NCBI RefSeq assembly: GCF_932294415.1
Contig: NC_065543.1
Location: 42,244,277-42,308,276, forward strand
Length of the DNA stretch: 64,000 bases
Source: Quercus robur
Lineage: Eukaryota > Streptophyta > Magnoliopsida > Fagales > Fagaceae
Reading direction: 5' to 3'
Part shown: piece after piece, positions 44,495-54,609 of the stretch
How the letters are laid out: each line of letters begins with the position of its first letter
How positions within the stretch are numbered: position 1 is the first letter of the stretch
Notes under the pieces: generated by a model
What the model saw: the letters and a program-made list of their open reading frames with translations, nothing else
Database searches by the model: none
What the model was told of the DNA's origin: nothing
Position numbers and translations under genes: made by a program

Positions 44495-44665
44495 ATGTAG
44501 TTCACTCTAATCCCATGCATCCCATAGCCACCATCCCAAACTGCTTGCTTGTTAATTGAACCAGCCCTAGCACTGCGTACACACAAACTAATCCTAAGGT
44601 GCCCTTTGACCATGGCACTCGCTGCACGCCTTACTCAAGCTGATGTTGCTAAATTGGACATATTT
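44495..44665 (-). pseudogene. SDR gene fragment, relative of 5587-6384
   Basis: On the minus strand GCAGTGCTAGGGCTGGTTCA encodes AVLGLVQ, matching AVLGLVRSAS of the intact SDR gene just after its YxxxK motif. It is followed by GGGATTAGAGTGAAC, the end of the GIRVN phrase, with a small out-of-frame insertion between. On the other side TGGTCAAAGGGCACC and CAACATCAGCTTGAG resemble the VKGSILCTG and NAG regions. Only about 170 bp can be aligned and the frame is lost, so this is a decayed fragment. Confidence 0.6.
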
Positions 44666-45176
44666 TTAGATGTTACTTTAACAACATGCAATTTTTTTTT
44701 TTGGGTGCATTTTGCTTAACCAGATTTGAGACTCCTTTTATTTATTTATTTTATTTATTTATTTATTTATTTATTTTTTGTAGATTTGATGCTACAAAAA
44801 AAAAATTTAAAATTGATAGGAGTTTATTTTGCATTCCCAGATGGGAATCCTAATAGCACTTCAAAGACTAGAGCTTGTGAGTAGTTATCGCCGTATCGGA
44901 CTCCCATGTATCTCTTAGGATCTATGAGATTTGTCATGCAGCCAGGATTGTAGGAATTATTTTTTAGCTTCCATGATGTCTAATACACAAGGAGTAGTCC
45001 TCGGGTGGCTCAAATGCTGGGTTGAACAATTCAGCCAAAAGGGATAAAAAGGGTTCATTTTAACACTTTTTTTTTTTTTTTTTTGAATGGGGTTCATTTT
45101 AACTTAATTAGTTACAATACCTGAGATGTAGTGCATTATATACTACAATTGAATGTAAACACTTTGTTATTATTTG
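44666..45176. other. Spacer with TTTA and T runs
   Basis: A TTTA-rich microsatellite lies at 44737-44776 and a T run at 45068-45084. No gene is visible. Confidence 0.4.
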
Positions 45177-45222
45177 TTTTCAATTAGTTTTTTTTTTTTT
45201 TGAAACCGGTCCGACCATATTA

Positions 45223-48200
45223 TTAATCATTCAAGTGAATAGAATCTGTGTACAATGCTTCAAGAGCTGGAGGTGGAGACTCCTCCATCCAATAGACATC
45301 CTCCTCTATCAAACTAGCATGCTTAGCTAAGGAGTGGGCCACACGATTTGCACTACGATTGACCCAAAGATAAGACAGACACCGACACCCTGTTGCTAAT
45401 ACATGAATGTCTGCATAAATATTTCCTAGCCTAGAGTGGATGGCACTTGAAGAAGCCAAAGATCTCATCACAGTGACATTATCGCCTTCAATCTCAAGCT
45501 CCGCAAATCCCGCATCAACTGCAAACTCCAGAGCTCTTCGACATGCAAGTACCTCAGCCTCTTCGCTATCCCCAACAGCAGGTCCTTTGGCAGACATAGC
45601 AGCCAATATCTCCCCCAAATTATTCCGTATAACCACCCCAAAACCTGAAGAGTTTGAATTGGTAAACACCGCGGCATCGAAGTTCACTTTGTAAAGCGAA
45701 CCCACTGGAGGTCGCCATGCCTCAACTGAACCAACCGTTCCCGAGAAACCGAGCTGTACCTGTGCCATCCTAAACTCCTCCAGATAGTCTCTAGCACGTT
45801 GGTTCAGTCTGCCCGGGTCGTGGATGACTCCTCCATGCATCAAGGTGTTACGTTGGTTCCAAATCAACCAACTTTGGACCCAAAACAATTCCAGCTCCTC
45901 CTTGGACAATCTACCTTGCATTTCTTCCACCAAATGTAGCATATCCACGTGACCAATCCTGCCCTTTTGCAAACCTCTTGTGCAACCAGCCCAAACATGT
46001 TGGGCTAGTCCACATTCCCACAACGCATGGTACTCTGTTTCAATGGCCGATAAACAGACCCCACATCTTGCATCCTCAATAATCCTTCTTCGAGCCAAAT
46101 TCTCACGTGTAGGCAGAATCTCCTGACAGGCACGCCAACCAAACACTTTAATTTTGTTTGGGATCTTGAGCTTCCACAACCTTGCCCAGACCGGACCACC
46201 AATCACCTCCCCTGAACTCTCCCCCTTCTCTGCTTCTTGTTTTGAAAGCAACCTCGCAGTGTGATATCCAGATTTCACTGAATACTCACCATTCTTTGTG
46301 TAGAGCCAGAAGATGGTATCAGGGACCTGTCTACGGCTTAAGGGGATTTGAAGGATAGCTGCTGCATCAGACCTCTGAAATTTAGACATTACCATCTCCC
46401 GGTCCCAGGAATTTGTTCTCCAATCAATGAGGTCCGAAACCCGCCACTCCCATTCCTCTTCCACTGGTGGGTGCAGTACTCGGTTTGTGACTTGATTCGG
46501 AATCCACTTATCATAAGTAACCCGAATGGCCGTACCGTCCCCCACTCTCCAACAACAACCCCGCTTCAAAATAGACTGTGCTGCCATTAAGCTCTTCCAC
46601 ACATAAGAGCTGTTAGGAACATCCGAGGCCTCAAGAAAACTGGACTGTGGAAAATAACGTGCTTTGAAACACCTGTATAGCAATGTGTCCTTTGTTTGAA
46701 TCAACCTCCACCCTTGCTTGGCTAGCATCGCCAAATTGAAATCCTTCAAGTCGCGAAAACCCATACCACCATCTTTTTTGGGCAGACATAATGCCTCCCA
46801 ATTTTTCCAGTGAACCTTCCTTTTGTCTCCGGTTTGACCCCACCAAAACCTTGCACACAAGGCATTAAGTTCATGGCAAAGCTTATCCGGGAGCAAAAAT
46901 ACCCCCATAGTATATGTTGGGATTGACTGAGCCACAGCTTTAATTAAAACTTCTTTACCCGCTCGTGATAGCATTCTCCCTTTCCATCCTTGCAGCTTCT
47001 TCCAAACTCTATCCTTCAAGAAGGAAAAAGCTTGGTATTTTGATCGACCAATAAGCGTAGGCAGCCCAAGATAGGTTTCAAATTTATCCACCTCCTTCAC
47101 CCCCAGCATGTGTTTTAAGATTTCTCTCTGCCCATTCGACGTGTTGTTGCTGAAATACATGGAAGACTTTTCAAAATTAATACATTGGCCGGAAGAGTCT
47201 GCATATAACTGCAAAGTATCTGTGATATTTTGCACTTCCTCCTGAGATGCCTGACAAAAAAGCAATGAGTCATCTGCAAATAATAAATGAGAAATGCGAG
47301 GTGCTCTTCTACAAACCGCAACCCCAGTCAGCCTCCCCTCAATTTCTGCTTTAGTCAGCAAAGCTGTGAAACCCTCAGCACAAAGCAAAAATAAATAAGG
47401 TGATAATGGGTCACCCTGACGAAGTCCTCTTGAAGGCATAATATTACCATAAGCTTTGCCATTAATACAAACTGAGAATGAGGGAGTAGAAACACAGCAC
47501 ATCACTCTCTCAATCCAGGTCATAGGAAATCCCAATCTGATCATTATGCCTTCCAAAAACCCCCATTCAACCCTATCATAAGCCTTACTTACGTCCAGCT
47601 TCAAAGCTAGAGACCCCTTCTTGCCTGATTTTCTACAGTGCATAGCATGCAAGGTTTCGTATGCCACTAATACATTATCAGTGATAAGTCTGCCTGGAAC
47701 AAAAGCACTTTGGGTAGGGGCAATCAACTGAGGGAGAATCTGTTTCAATCTGTTAGCCATCACTTTAGAAATAATTTTATAAATTACATTACAAAGGCTA
47801 ATAGGTCTAAAGTCAGATATTTTCTCAGGAGACTTCACTTTAGGAATAAGAACAATATGAGTATAATTAACTTCAGGAAGCATGTTACCAGAATTTAGAA
47901 AATCAAGTACAGCAGCAGTCACATCATCTCCAACAATGTGCCAATATTTTTGGTAAAAAAGGGCGCTCATACCATCAGGTCCAGGCGCCTTTGTTGGTCC
48001 CATTTGGAACAATGCATCTTTGATTTCCTCCTTGCTATAGTCACAAGCCAATATATCCTGCATTGCTGAAGTCACCTTATGTTGAACTGCACTAAGACAT
48101 TCCTCCATTCTTTGACATGTACCCGTCTGGAAAATATTCTTAAAATACTCTACTGCCACACCAGCCACTTCTTCAGGTTCGTCCACCCAGTTATTGTGTT

Positions 48201-49347
48201 GATCTCTCACCCCATGAATGAAGTTTCTCTTCCGCCTTTGAGAAGCTTTTGAATGGAAAAACTTAGTGTTCTTGTCCCCATGCTTCAACCACGATACTCT
48301 AGACCGTTGGGCCCAGTACACTTCCTGTTTGAGAAGCAACTCATCCAATGTCTTGCTTGCTGCCAAAAACTCATCCTTGTTTGCCATTGTCGGTTCAGCC
48401 ATGCTTAAATCTTCCACCCTTTTTTGGAGTTTCTTGATTTCCTTCTCACCTGGATTATTATCAGATGCCCTCCATGCCTGGAGTACTGATCCACACCTGC
48501 TAATTTTCTCCTGCATGCAGCGTAAACCTGGCTCCGTAGTGCCTACTGACCTCCACGCCTCATTAATTACCTCCTCACAATTAGCCTTCAATAACCAGGC
48601 TTCTTCAAACCTAAAACTCCTTGTACTCCTACCTCGGTGTCTTAAATTTGTTTTGGCTTGCAGCAACAAAGGTCGGTGATCTGATGCATGTGAAAATAAA
48701 TGAATCACTGAGCCCGCTTGAAACTTAGCCTTCCAACTTGAATTGACCACCACCCTATCCAATCTCTCCTTCGTGTTTTCCAGCCCCGGCCTTTTATTAT
48801 TCCATGTAAAGGGATAGCCAACAAACCCCAAATCTGCCAATCTACAATCATCCAGTGCGTTACGAAAGTCATCCATTTGTTTATAAGGAGAAGGATACTT
48901 ACTTTGTTTCTCTGAGGAGTGTAGTATAGCGTTGAAGTCGCCCACACAACACCATGGTCCATCCACAAATGAGCGTAAATGATTAAGCAAAGCCCATGAT
49001 CTTGGTTTTTGGCTTGCTTCTGGCCATCCATAAAAACACGTCAACATCCATGCAAAGCCGTCATCTTCCACCACCCTAGCTAAGATATGATTATCTGTAA
49101 AGTTTATCACTTCCATATTCACCTCCGTATTCCAAATAAGAGCTAGACCACCACCACCAGTAGGCTTTTTAACTATAAATTTATTTTGGAAAGGAAGTTC
49201 TCTACAGTGTTTCTCATAACCTTCTCTGTCTAAGCATGTCTCCATTAAGAAACATGCATTGGGAGCTTGATCCTTCACTAGCTTGTGAAGGCTACGAACT
49301 GTCCAAGAGTTCCCAAGCCCTTGGCAGTTCCAGCTTAAAAGTCTCAT
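45223..49347 (-). CDS. LINE ORF2: endonuclease, reverse transcriptase, RNase H
   Basis: The open frame has 1374 residues from ATG 49347. An apurinic-type endonuclease is at the N-terminus (MRLLSWNCQGLGNSWTVR, GDFNAIL, and SDHRPLLL near residue 220). The reverse transcriptase has PGPDGMSALFYQKYW, DFRPISLCNVIYKIISKV, LKLDVSKAYDRVEW and the catalytic FADDSLLF. A Cys/His zinc region follows (CGVCLSAIETEYHALWEC), then a plant-type RNase H near the C-terminus with VNFDAAVF and EAEVLACRRALEFAVD. The protein nicks target DNA and copies the RNA there. The frame is open 4 codons further up, but those begin with TTG. The ATG overlaps the ORF1 stop as ATGA, which suggests stop-and-restart translation. 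Confidence 0.93.
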   Translation of the reverse strand: MRLLSWNCQGLGNSWTVRSLHKLVKDQAPNACFLMETCLDREGYEKHCRELPFQNKFIVKKPTGGGGLALIWNTEVNMEVINFTDNHILARVVEDDGFAWMLTCFYGWPEASQKPRSWALLNHLRSFVDGPWCCVGDFNAILHSSEKQSKYPSPYKQMDDFRNALDDCRLADLGFVGYPFTWNNKRPGLENTKERLDRVVVNSSWKAKFQAGSVIHLFSHASDHRPLLLQAKTNLRHRGRSTRSFRFEEAWLLKANCEEVINEAWRSVGTTEPGLRCMQEKISRCGSVLQAWRASDNNPGEKEIKKLQKRVEDLSMAEPTMANKDEFLAASKTLDELLLKQEVYWAQRSRVSWLKHGDKNTKFFHSKASQRRKRNFIHGVRDQHNNWVDEPEEVAGVAVEYFKNIFQTGTCQRMEECLSAVQHKVTSAMQDILACDYSKEEIKDALFQMGPTKAPGPDGMSALFYQKYWHIVGDDVTAAVLDFLNSGNMLPEVNYTHIVLIPKVKSPEKISDFRPISLCNVIYKIISKVMANRLKQILPQLIAPTQSAFVPGRLITDNVLVAYETLHAMHCRKSGKKGSLALKLDVSKAYDRVEWGFLEGIMIRLGFPMTWIERVMCCVSTPSFSVCINGKAYGNIMPSRGLRQGDPLSPYLFLLCAEGFTALLTKAEIEGRLTGVAVCRRAPRISHLLFADDSLLFCQASQEEVQNITDTLQLYADSSGQCINFEKSSMYFSNNTSNGQREILKHMLGVKEVDKFETYLGLPTLIGRSKYQAFSFLKDRVWKKLQGWKGRMLSRAGKEVLIKAVAQSIPTYTMGVFLLPDKLCHELNALCARFWWGQTGDKRKVHWKNWEALCLPKKDGGMGFRDLKDFNLAMLAKQGWRLIQTKDTLLYRCFKARYFPQSSFLEASDVPNSSYVWKSLMAAQSILKRGCCWRVGDGTAIRVTYDKWIPNQVTNRVLHPPVEEEWEWRVSDLIDWRTNSWDREMVMSKFQRSDAAAILQIPLSRRQVPDTIFWLYTKNGEYSVKSGYHTARLLSKQEAEKGESSGEVIGGPVWARLWKLKIPNKIKVFGWRACQEILPTRENLARRRIIEDARCGVCLSAIETEYHALWECGLAQHVWAGCTRGLQKGRIGHVDMLHLVEEMQGRLSKEELELFWVQSWLIWNQRNTLMHGGVIHDPGRLNQRARDYLEEFRMAQVQLGFSGTVGSVEAWRPPVGSLYKVNFDAAVFTNSNSSGFGVVIRNNLGEILAAMSAKGPAVGDSEEAEVLACRRALEFAVDAGFAELEIEGDNVTVMRSLASSSAIHSRLGNIYADIHVLATGCRCLSYLWVNRSANRVAHSLAKHASLIEEDVYWMEESPPPALEALYTDSIHLND

Positions 49348-50705
49348 TTTGCTCGGCAAGAGTGCTCCTGCACCCCCGCCGCTTCAACTGTTTGAAAATC
49401 TGCAGAACGTCGACCACGTTTACCCAACTGACCTTCAGACTCATTATCAACTTCTATTTTAGCTACCTGGATACCTCTTTTCCCCAACGTTGGTGGCCTA
49501 TTTTCTGTTTTTACTAAGCTCGGCCCACACTCCATCCTTGCAAGTCTTGTCCAAGTGGGCTTCGGCTTAACACCTTGAGGCCCATTAAGTTCCTTCCCCT
49601 CCACGCGGCCCACAGTAAATTCAGACTCATTGACCTCCACGTGTTGTGGCTTATTAATAGGGGATTTACTCTCCTTATTTAAATTTGATTCCTCAGACTT
49701 GGTAACCGCTGGAAATGGCTCCAAACTTTCCTTAGACGTTCCATCCGTTACGGAAGCAGCATCCGTCAAGCCCGGAACAATCCCTGCATTTCCGTCCTTT
49801 CCATTTACGTGCAAAGTACCAGCTGTAACGGTAGATCCTTTTGACACCTCCTCCGCCGACCGCCTCACCGGACTGCTACCATTATCGGTCTGAGCCTCAG
49901 TCGGTTTTACATTATTCGAATGGTGATTCTTGGCCGGACCCATCCTTGGCGGAGATCTAGAACGGCCTCCAGCAGCTTTTAGCCACTCCCCGTACTGGTA
50001 TTCCACCTCTCCTCCATTCTTACACCGTGCAAAATGTTCTGCACAGTGTTTTAAATCATGTCCCAAAAGTCCACAGAAGTGGCAGAATAAGGGGAGTCTA
50101 TCATACTTAAACGTAACCCATGATCTCTTTCCGTCCGAACCGCCGATAAAGCCACCGCACCGTAGAGGTTTGGACGTTGGGACAGCAACCTTGACCCTCA
50201 TATAGAAGCTTTGTGCATCCAGTTTTTGTCTCTTCTCTACCTCCTCCACCTTTCCCAAGCGACCACCTATCTCTTCCGCCACCTTGGGAGACAACATATC
50301 GAATGGCGCTCCCCAAATCTGAACCCAGAGAGCCACTGAGTCAAACGTGACGTTCGCCGCTGTCATGCCGGGTTGCCACCTTCTCAACAAGAGCACTTGA
50401 TTGTCAAAAGACCAAGGTCCTCCTTTTAGCACCCGTTCCATGTCAAACTCTCTATTGAACTTGAATTGAAAGAGATTGGACCCTACTTCTACTGTCTGAA
50501 CTGAACCCTCCAGACCCCAGGCTTGCCTCAACGTTGTCTGAGCAGCCCGTTTGTTGAAAGGCTTGCATGTGAGAAACTTGCCGATCAAACTCAGATGACA
50601 GCTTTCAATTTCTTCCTTCCTGCCTTCATCCGAGATCAATATTACTTCTTCTTCCTCCAACGTTAACTTCATCTTCTCCAGACCTTTTATTACGTCTTCA
50701 GCCAT
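49344..50705 (-). CDS. LINE ORF1: DUF4283 and zinc-knuckle RNA-binding protein
   Basis: The open frame has 453 residues from ATG 50705. The N-terminal part matches the DUF4283 type: LSLIGKFLTCKPFNKRA, FKFNREFDMERVLKGGPW, and VALWVQIWGAPFDM. A CCHC knuckle follows (CHFCGLLGHDLKHC, near residue 205). The C-terminal half is a hydrophilic, Ser/Pro/Lys-rich tail ending HSCRAK. ORF1 proteins of L1 elements bind the element RNA. The product starts about 150 bp from the element's 5' end and its stop overlaps the ORF2 start. Confidence 0.92.
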   Translation of the reverse strand: MAEDVIKGLEKMKLTLEEEEVILISDEGRKEEIESCHLSLIGKFLTCKPFNKRAAQTTLRQAWGLEGSVQTVEVGSNLFQFKFNREFDMERVLKGGPWSFDNQVLLLRRWQPGMTAANVTFDSVALWVQIWGAPFDMLSPKVAEEIGGRLGKVEEVEKRQKLDAQSFYMRVKVAVPTSKPLRCGGFIGGSDGKRSWVTFKYDRLPLFCHFCGLLGHDLKHCAEHFARCKNGGEVEYQYGEWLKAAGGRSRSPPRMGPAKNHHSNNVKPTEAQTDNGSSPVRRSAEEVSKGSTVTAGTLHVNGKDGNAGIVPGLTDAASVTDGTSKESLEPFPAVTKSEESNLNKESKSPINKPQHVEVNESEFTVGRVEGKELNGPQGVKPKPTWTRLARMECGPSLVKTENRPPTLGKRGIQVAKIEVDNESEGQLGKRGRRSADFQTVEAAGVQEHSCRAK

Positions 50706-50868
50706 GAAAAGGAAACACAGATCAAAACAAAAAAAGGAAAAGTCAAACCCTTAGGAAGCCCAAGGGAGGGAGTAGGCTCACAGCTAGTCGAGAGAAAAGA
50801 CTCCTACGTGAGGAGAGATTATTAGGTACTTTTAGACTTGCAAAATATTCAAAAATTTTCAATTAGTT

Positions 50869-50927
50869 AATGCAACTAGACTAGGTATTGAATTTATATA
50901 TATAATGTAACTAAGTTTCGGGTATAC

Positions 50928-50967
<40 letters not shown>

Positions 50968-51369
50968 TGGTAACTAAGTTTTACCTAAAGGTAATTTTCA
51001 GTTTTATATCCTATAATATATAAATCTTTTCATGGTATAAAAAATAGTAAATAAATAAATAACGTCCATAAAACCTAATCCATATGTCCTGCCAACGCCA
51101 AGTTAAAAAAAAAAAAAAAAAAAAAATTTAAAAAGGTCACAGTCAAATACAAGATTAAAGCTTCTTCTATCAAAAAGAAAAAGAAAAAGAAAAAGAAAAC
51201 CAAAATTTTCTTCAATCACAAACATTATACTTGTCTAATCTCATTCATTTGTATGGAAATTTAATTTAAATGAATGTGGTGTTATCCATCTATATCTATA
51301 TAATATCTAAAATCTGAACCATAGTATTTATTGTTGATATGCTCTTCTTGAGCCATATCAATGCAGCAT
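50869..51369. other. AT-rich spacer
   Basis: This spacer holds a CATA/TA run at 50925-50965, an A run at 51105-51125 and AAAAAG repeats near 51172-51200. No gene is seen. Confidence 0.4.
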
Positions 51370-51530
51370 TTAGGTTCATTTAGTTCACTTTAGACCACTA
51401 TGATCCATTTGGTCCATTCAATCTACTTTGGTTCAGTTCACTCCATTTAGTCCATTTTAATTCAATTTGGTCCATTTGGTCTAGTTTGCTCCATTTTGGT
51501 CCACTTCGGTGCATTTGAGCAATCATAATA
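51370..51530. repeat. Degenerate short tandem repeat, GGTCCATTT-type
   Basis: The motif TTTGGTCCATT and variants (TTTAGTCCATT, TTTGGTCTAGT, TTTGGTCCACT) recur every 10-15 bases through the interval. It is a decayed minisatellite with no coding frame. Confidence 0.65.
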
Positions 51531-51626
51531 TTTCCTTGAAAAAAAATTGCAAAATTTAAAACACTTTCAAATGAGAAATATAGATAGATTAATTTAAAAA
51601 ATCTAATATATTATAACAATTATACT

Positions 51627-52305
51627 TGTAAGGACACGATTTGTAACGACCCGCAACGGTGTTGGGCTCACACGTAAAAAGGCCCAAACAATATCATTTG
51701 TAGAGCGTGGGTTTGAAAGACTAGGTCTTGGTCACCAGACGGTGGGTTTTTCATGGTGTTCATACATGGTTAAGTCGTCTTCGCCCTAAGAGTCTTTCTC
51801 CTGGAGGCGGGCTGGGAGGCTCTGGTTTTTGGCCATTTTTCCCAGCCTCTTCCTTTGGATCCTTACTTTTCCTTTTATACCGGCCCGTATCCTTTATCCA
51901 ACGTCCACGTGTAGGATCGACCTTTCCAAGATTGATACTTGTCCCATCAACCCATACCCAGAGTGGTTGGGGGTGGTTGTAAAAGCTGAAGGGTATGGTT
52001 CTGTCAGGTGCAGAGTATTGAATGGCAGTAAGGGCAGCTTTTTCTTTGTCCTTGGTCGTTAAACTATCCAGCTTATCCTTCCCTATTGACTTAGATATTT
52101 TTAGATTTTTTCCAAACTGTTCCTATACCGTTTTTGTCCTTCCTTCCAGGAGGACCTCGGACATGCCGATGACTGAATCGTCCTCGGCCGTGTCCCAATA
52201 CTATTTTGTACTTGTATTACCTATCCTTGGCTATAGCTTTCCTCGGCTCGGACCTTAGGCCCCAATGAATAAATGGGTCAGGGCCGCAAATTATTGGGCC
52301 CCACA
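51627..52305 (-). repeat. Left (3') LTR of the non-autonomous element
   Basis: On the plus strand it reads TGTAAGGACACGA to GGGCCCCACA; on the minus strand it starts TGTGGGGCCC and ends CCTTACA, the usual TG...CA. Confidence 0.85.
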
Positions 52306-53450
52306 ATAGCCCCTCAAAGTCCTGCTGTCCGACCTCCTGGTCGGAGAGAAGGGTTTTGGTAATGCCAAGCCTTTATTACGGCTCGTTTAATTCTGTCCTT
52401 CATTAATGTTGGCGTCTCTTCATCTATCCAGGAAACATACCGAATTACTAGACATTCTTTTGAATTCATTCATGATGCGTTACTGTCGCTTCATTACCCG
52501 AAACGCGCCTTTAATGATTTCCCTTTGCGAGACCATTTAAATTCGACGGTTATTGACGGTGTGGGGAAGTGGAATGGGTATATTCTCGTTTACCAATTTT
52601 CTTGTAAATATGGATAGATTAAATGCCTCCCGTTTTGCCCTTCATATAAGAAAGAAAACAAGAGGTTACCTCTCTTACACAGAGCCCTTTCAATCCTTTT
52701 GAAGTCTGAAAATCCTTAGCTTCCCCCAGAGTTTCCCTTATCCGCTTGCTTACACCTTGAATCGTGATAAGTCCAAGATAGGAGTGGGAATGAAGAGACC
52801 ATACCCTTCCCAGAAATGCTACGTTCTTGCGAAGCTCAAAATGGCTCGGTCAGGGCAGGGATGGGAGAGACTCAAGATACTTTTCATCCTCCTTTCAGTC
52901 AAAATCCGAAACAGGGGCTCGTCGCGTCAAACTTTTGGTACGGCTGAGCTGGGATCACCCATTATCAGTACCAGCCGCTCTCTTATGAGCATAGCTAACA
53001 TGACACAAGCGTATTAGGAGTTAGGACTGACGCAGGGACAAAGTATCCCTGCTTCTTCCTCTCTTCCTTCACTGGTGCCTCCTTTTGCCTCTCTTTCTTC
53101 TTCTTTCCACCACCAGATCCATCCTGGTGCTTTTCTTTCTTCCTCTTCTTCTCCTCTCCCACCAAGGAAGGTCCTCCTCTTAATATGGGTGCCAATGGGG
53201 CAAAGTTTGGAAAGACTTGGGAGCAGAGCTTAAAAAGATTTCTGTTTGTTTTTATTTTTTATTTTTTTTGTAACTCTTTTTCTATATAGGCTTGTTTAAG
53301 CTCTTCATTGTACACTGTAATACCTCTTTATATTAATAAAAGTCAACATTGCTTAATTTTGTACATTCTATCTCTTCTTTTTAAAATAATTGTGCCATGA
53401 ATAAACGTACTACCATATGACTTCTTTTCTATTATTGTATTCTGAACGAT
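52306..53450. other. Internal region of the non-autonomous LTR element
   Basis: The part next to the LTR is GC-rich and holds CATATAAG at 52643-52650, read antisense to the element, in the place where the Tat element at 30167 has the TATA box of its antisense gene. A long CT/CTTC-rich stretch (53045-53160) yields a Lys-rich low-complexity frame on the minus strand. No protein domain is recognised. Confidence 0.5.
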
Positions 53451-53451
53451 G

Positions 53452-53720
53452 CTTAGGGCCGAAATCCTAGTTAATAAAAAGACTTTGCTCTGTGCTTATT
53501 GGAACTATCCGGCATAATAATGCCGACTTGAATAAATGGTACTTAGGGCAGAAACCCTTACTGAGAAAAAGATATTTATAATGAACTTAATAAAATTGTT
53601 TGGCACAATAATGCCGACCTGAGAAAGCGATACTTAGGGCCAAAATCCCTTACCAAGATAAAAGATATTATTATGAACTTATTGGAGCTATCGTGTATAA
53701 TAAGACTGACCTGAAAGTGG
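53452..53720 (-). repeat. Three-unit tandem array, period ~91 bp
   Basis: CTTAGGGC starts units at 53452, 53542 and 53633. Each continues with a GAAATCCT or AAAATCCCTTA phrase, an A-rich part, a CTTATTGGARCTAT phrase, and GCATAATAATGCCGACYTGA or a variant. The units are diverged from each other. Confidence 0.75.
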
Positions 53721-53925
53721 GTTGTATACCCCAAATTTGAACGAGGTGATGGCTGAATGCTCGATGCCATGTAGGAAGTAATCATTCGAGGATATATAAC
53801 TCAAAAATGTACAACCCCTGTTGGTCGCTGAGTAATAAGGCGTTTCGCCATCTTCCTAATAACTTTCCTAGCCTTGACCTTTTCTGTTATTTGGTCCGAG
53901 GACTGAACGACTTAGAATTCTTCTT

Positions 53926-54344
53926 AAGTAGCTGACTTCTCCATAGGTTTGAGTCCGAGGACCATGCAATATCCTGGTTCTGTCCAAAACTTGATTTTGA
54001 TAAGTAGTTGGTTTCCCCACAAGTTTGAGTCCGAAGACCATGCAACACCTTGGTTCTGTCCAAAACTTGATTTTGATAAGTAGTTGGTTTCCCCATAGGT
54101 TTGAGTTCGAGGACCATGCAATACCTTGGTTCTGTCCAAAACTTGATTTTGATAAGTAGTTGGTTTCCCCATAGGTTTGAGTCCGAGGACCATGCAATAC
54201 CTTGGTTCTGTCCAAAACTTGATATTTAAGTAGTTGGTTTCCCCATAGGTTTGAGTTCGAGGACCATGCAATACCTTGGTTCTGTCCAAAACTCAGTTTT
54301 CTCATCTAAGTAGTTGGTTTCCCCATAGGTTTGAGTCCGAGGAC
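53926..54344 (-). repeat. Tandem array of ~76-bp units, left part
   Basis: Units begin at AAGTAG(T/C)TG near 53926, 54002, 54079, 54155, 54231 and 54307; the last is cut by the hAT element. Each has TTTCCCCATAGGTTTGAGT, CCGAGGACCATGCAAT and CTTGGTTCTGTCCAAAAC phrases. Read on the minus strand the unit aligns with the array unit of the Tat element at 36319-36790. Confidence 0.9.
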
Positions 54345-54609
54345 TAGGGATGGCAATTTTGGCCCGACCCGCGGGTACCCGGTCTGGCCCGACCCTAATG
54401 GGCCGGGTTTTACCTGGTCCGATTAAGGATAGGGTCGGGTATGGATTTTTAAAAAAAAACCCGAAGCGGGTCCGGGTCGGGTCCGGGTTTTATTAAAAGA
54501 ACCCGAAACCCGGCCCGAAACCCGCCCCATTTAAAACCCGGTACCCTAAATTACTAAAATGCCCTTTATATATATAAACCTATAATTCTAACCTAAATCC
54601 CCAAATCTG

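Larger units (their letters stand above)
45190..50855 (-). mobile_element. Full-length L1-type LINE, both ORFs open, 13-bp target duplication
   Basis: The element reads from about 50855 (5' end) to a poly-A tail that appears as a T run at 45188-45201. TTTTCAATTAGTT occurs on both flanks (45177-45189 and 50856-50868). Length is about 5.67 kb, near full size for plant L1 elements. A 5' leader of about 150 bp, ORF1 and ORF2 are all present. No stop interrupts either frame, so this copy looks intact and recent. Confidence 0.9.

Noticed and set aside
50940-50965. TA run as a mobile element end
   Set aside because: Simple dinucleotide repeat without inverted ends or target duplication.
53868-54305. 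Minus-strand frames with FGQNQGIAWSSNSN-type repeats
   Set aside because: They are open only because the tandem unit has no stop in some frames; the array is non-coding and shared with another LTR element.
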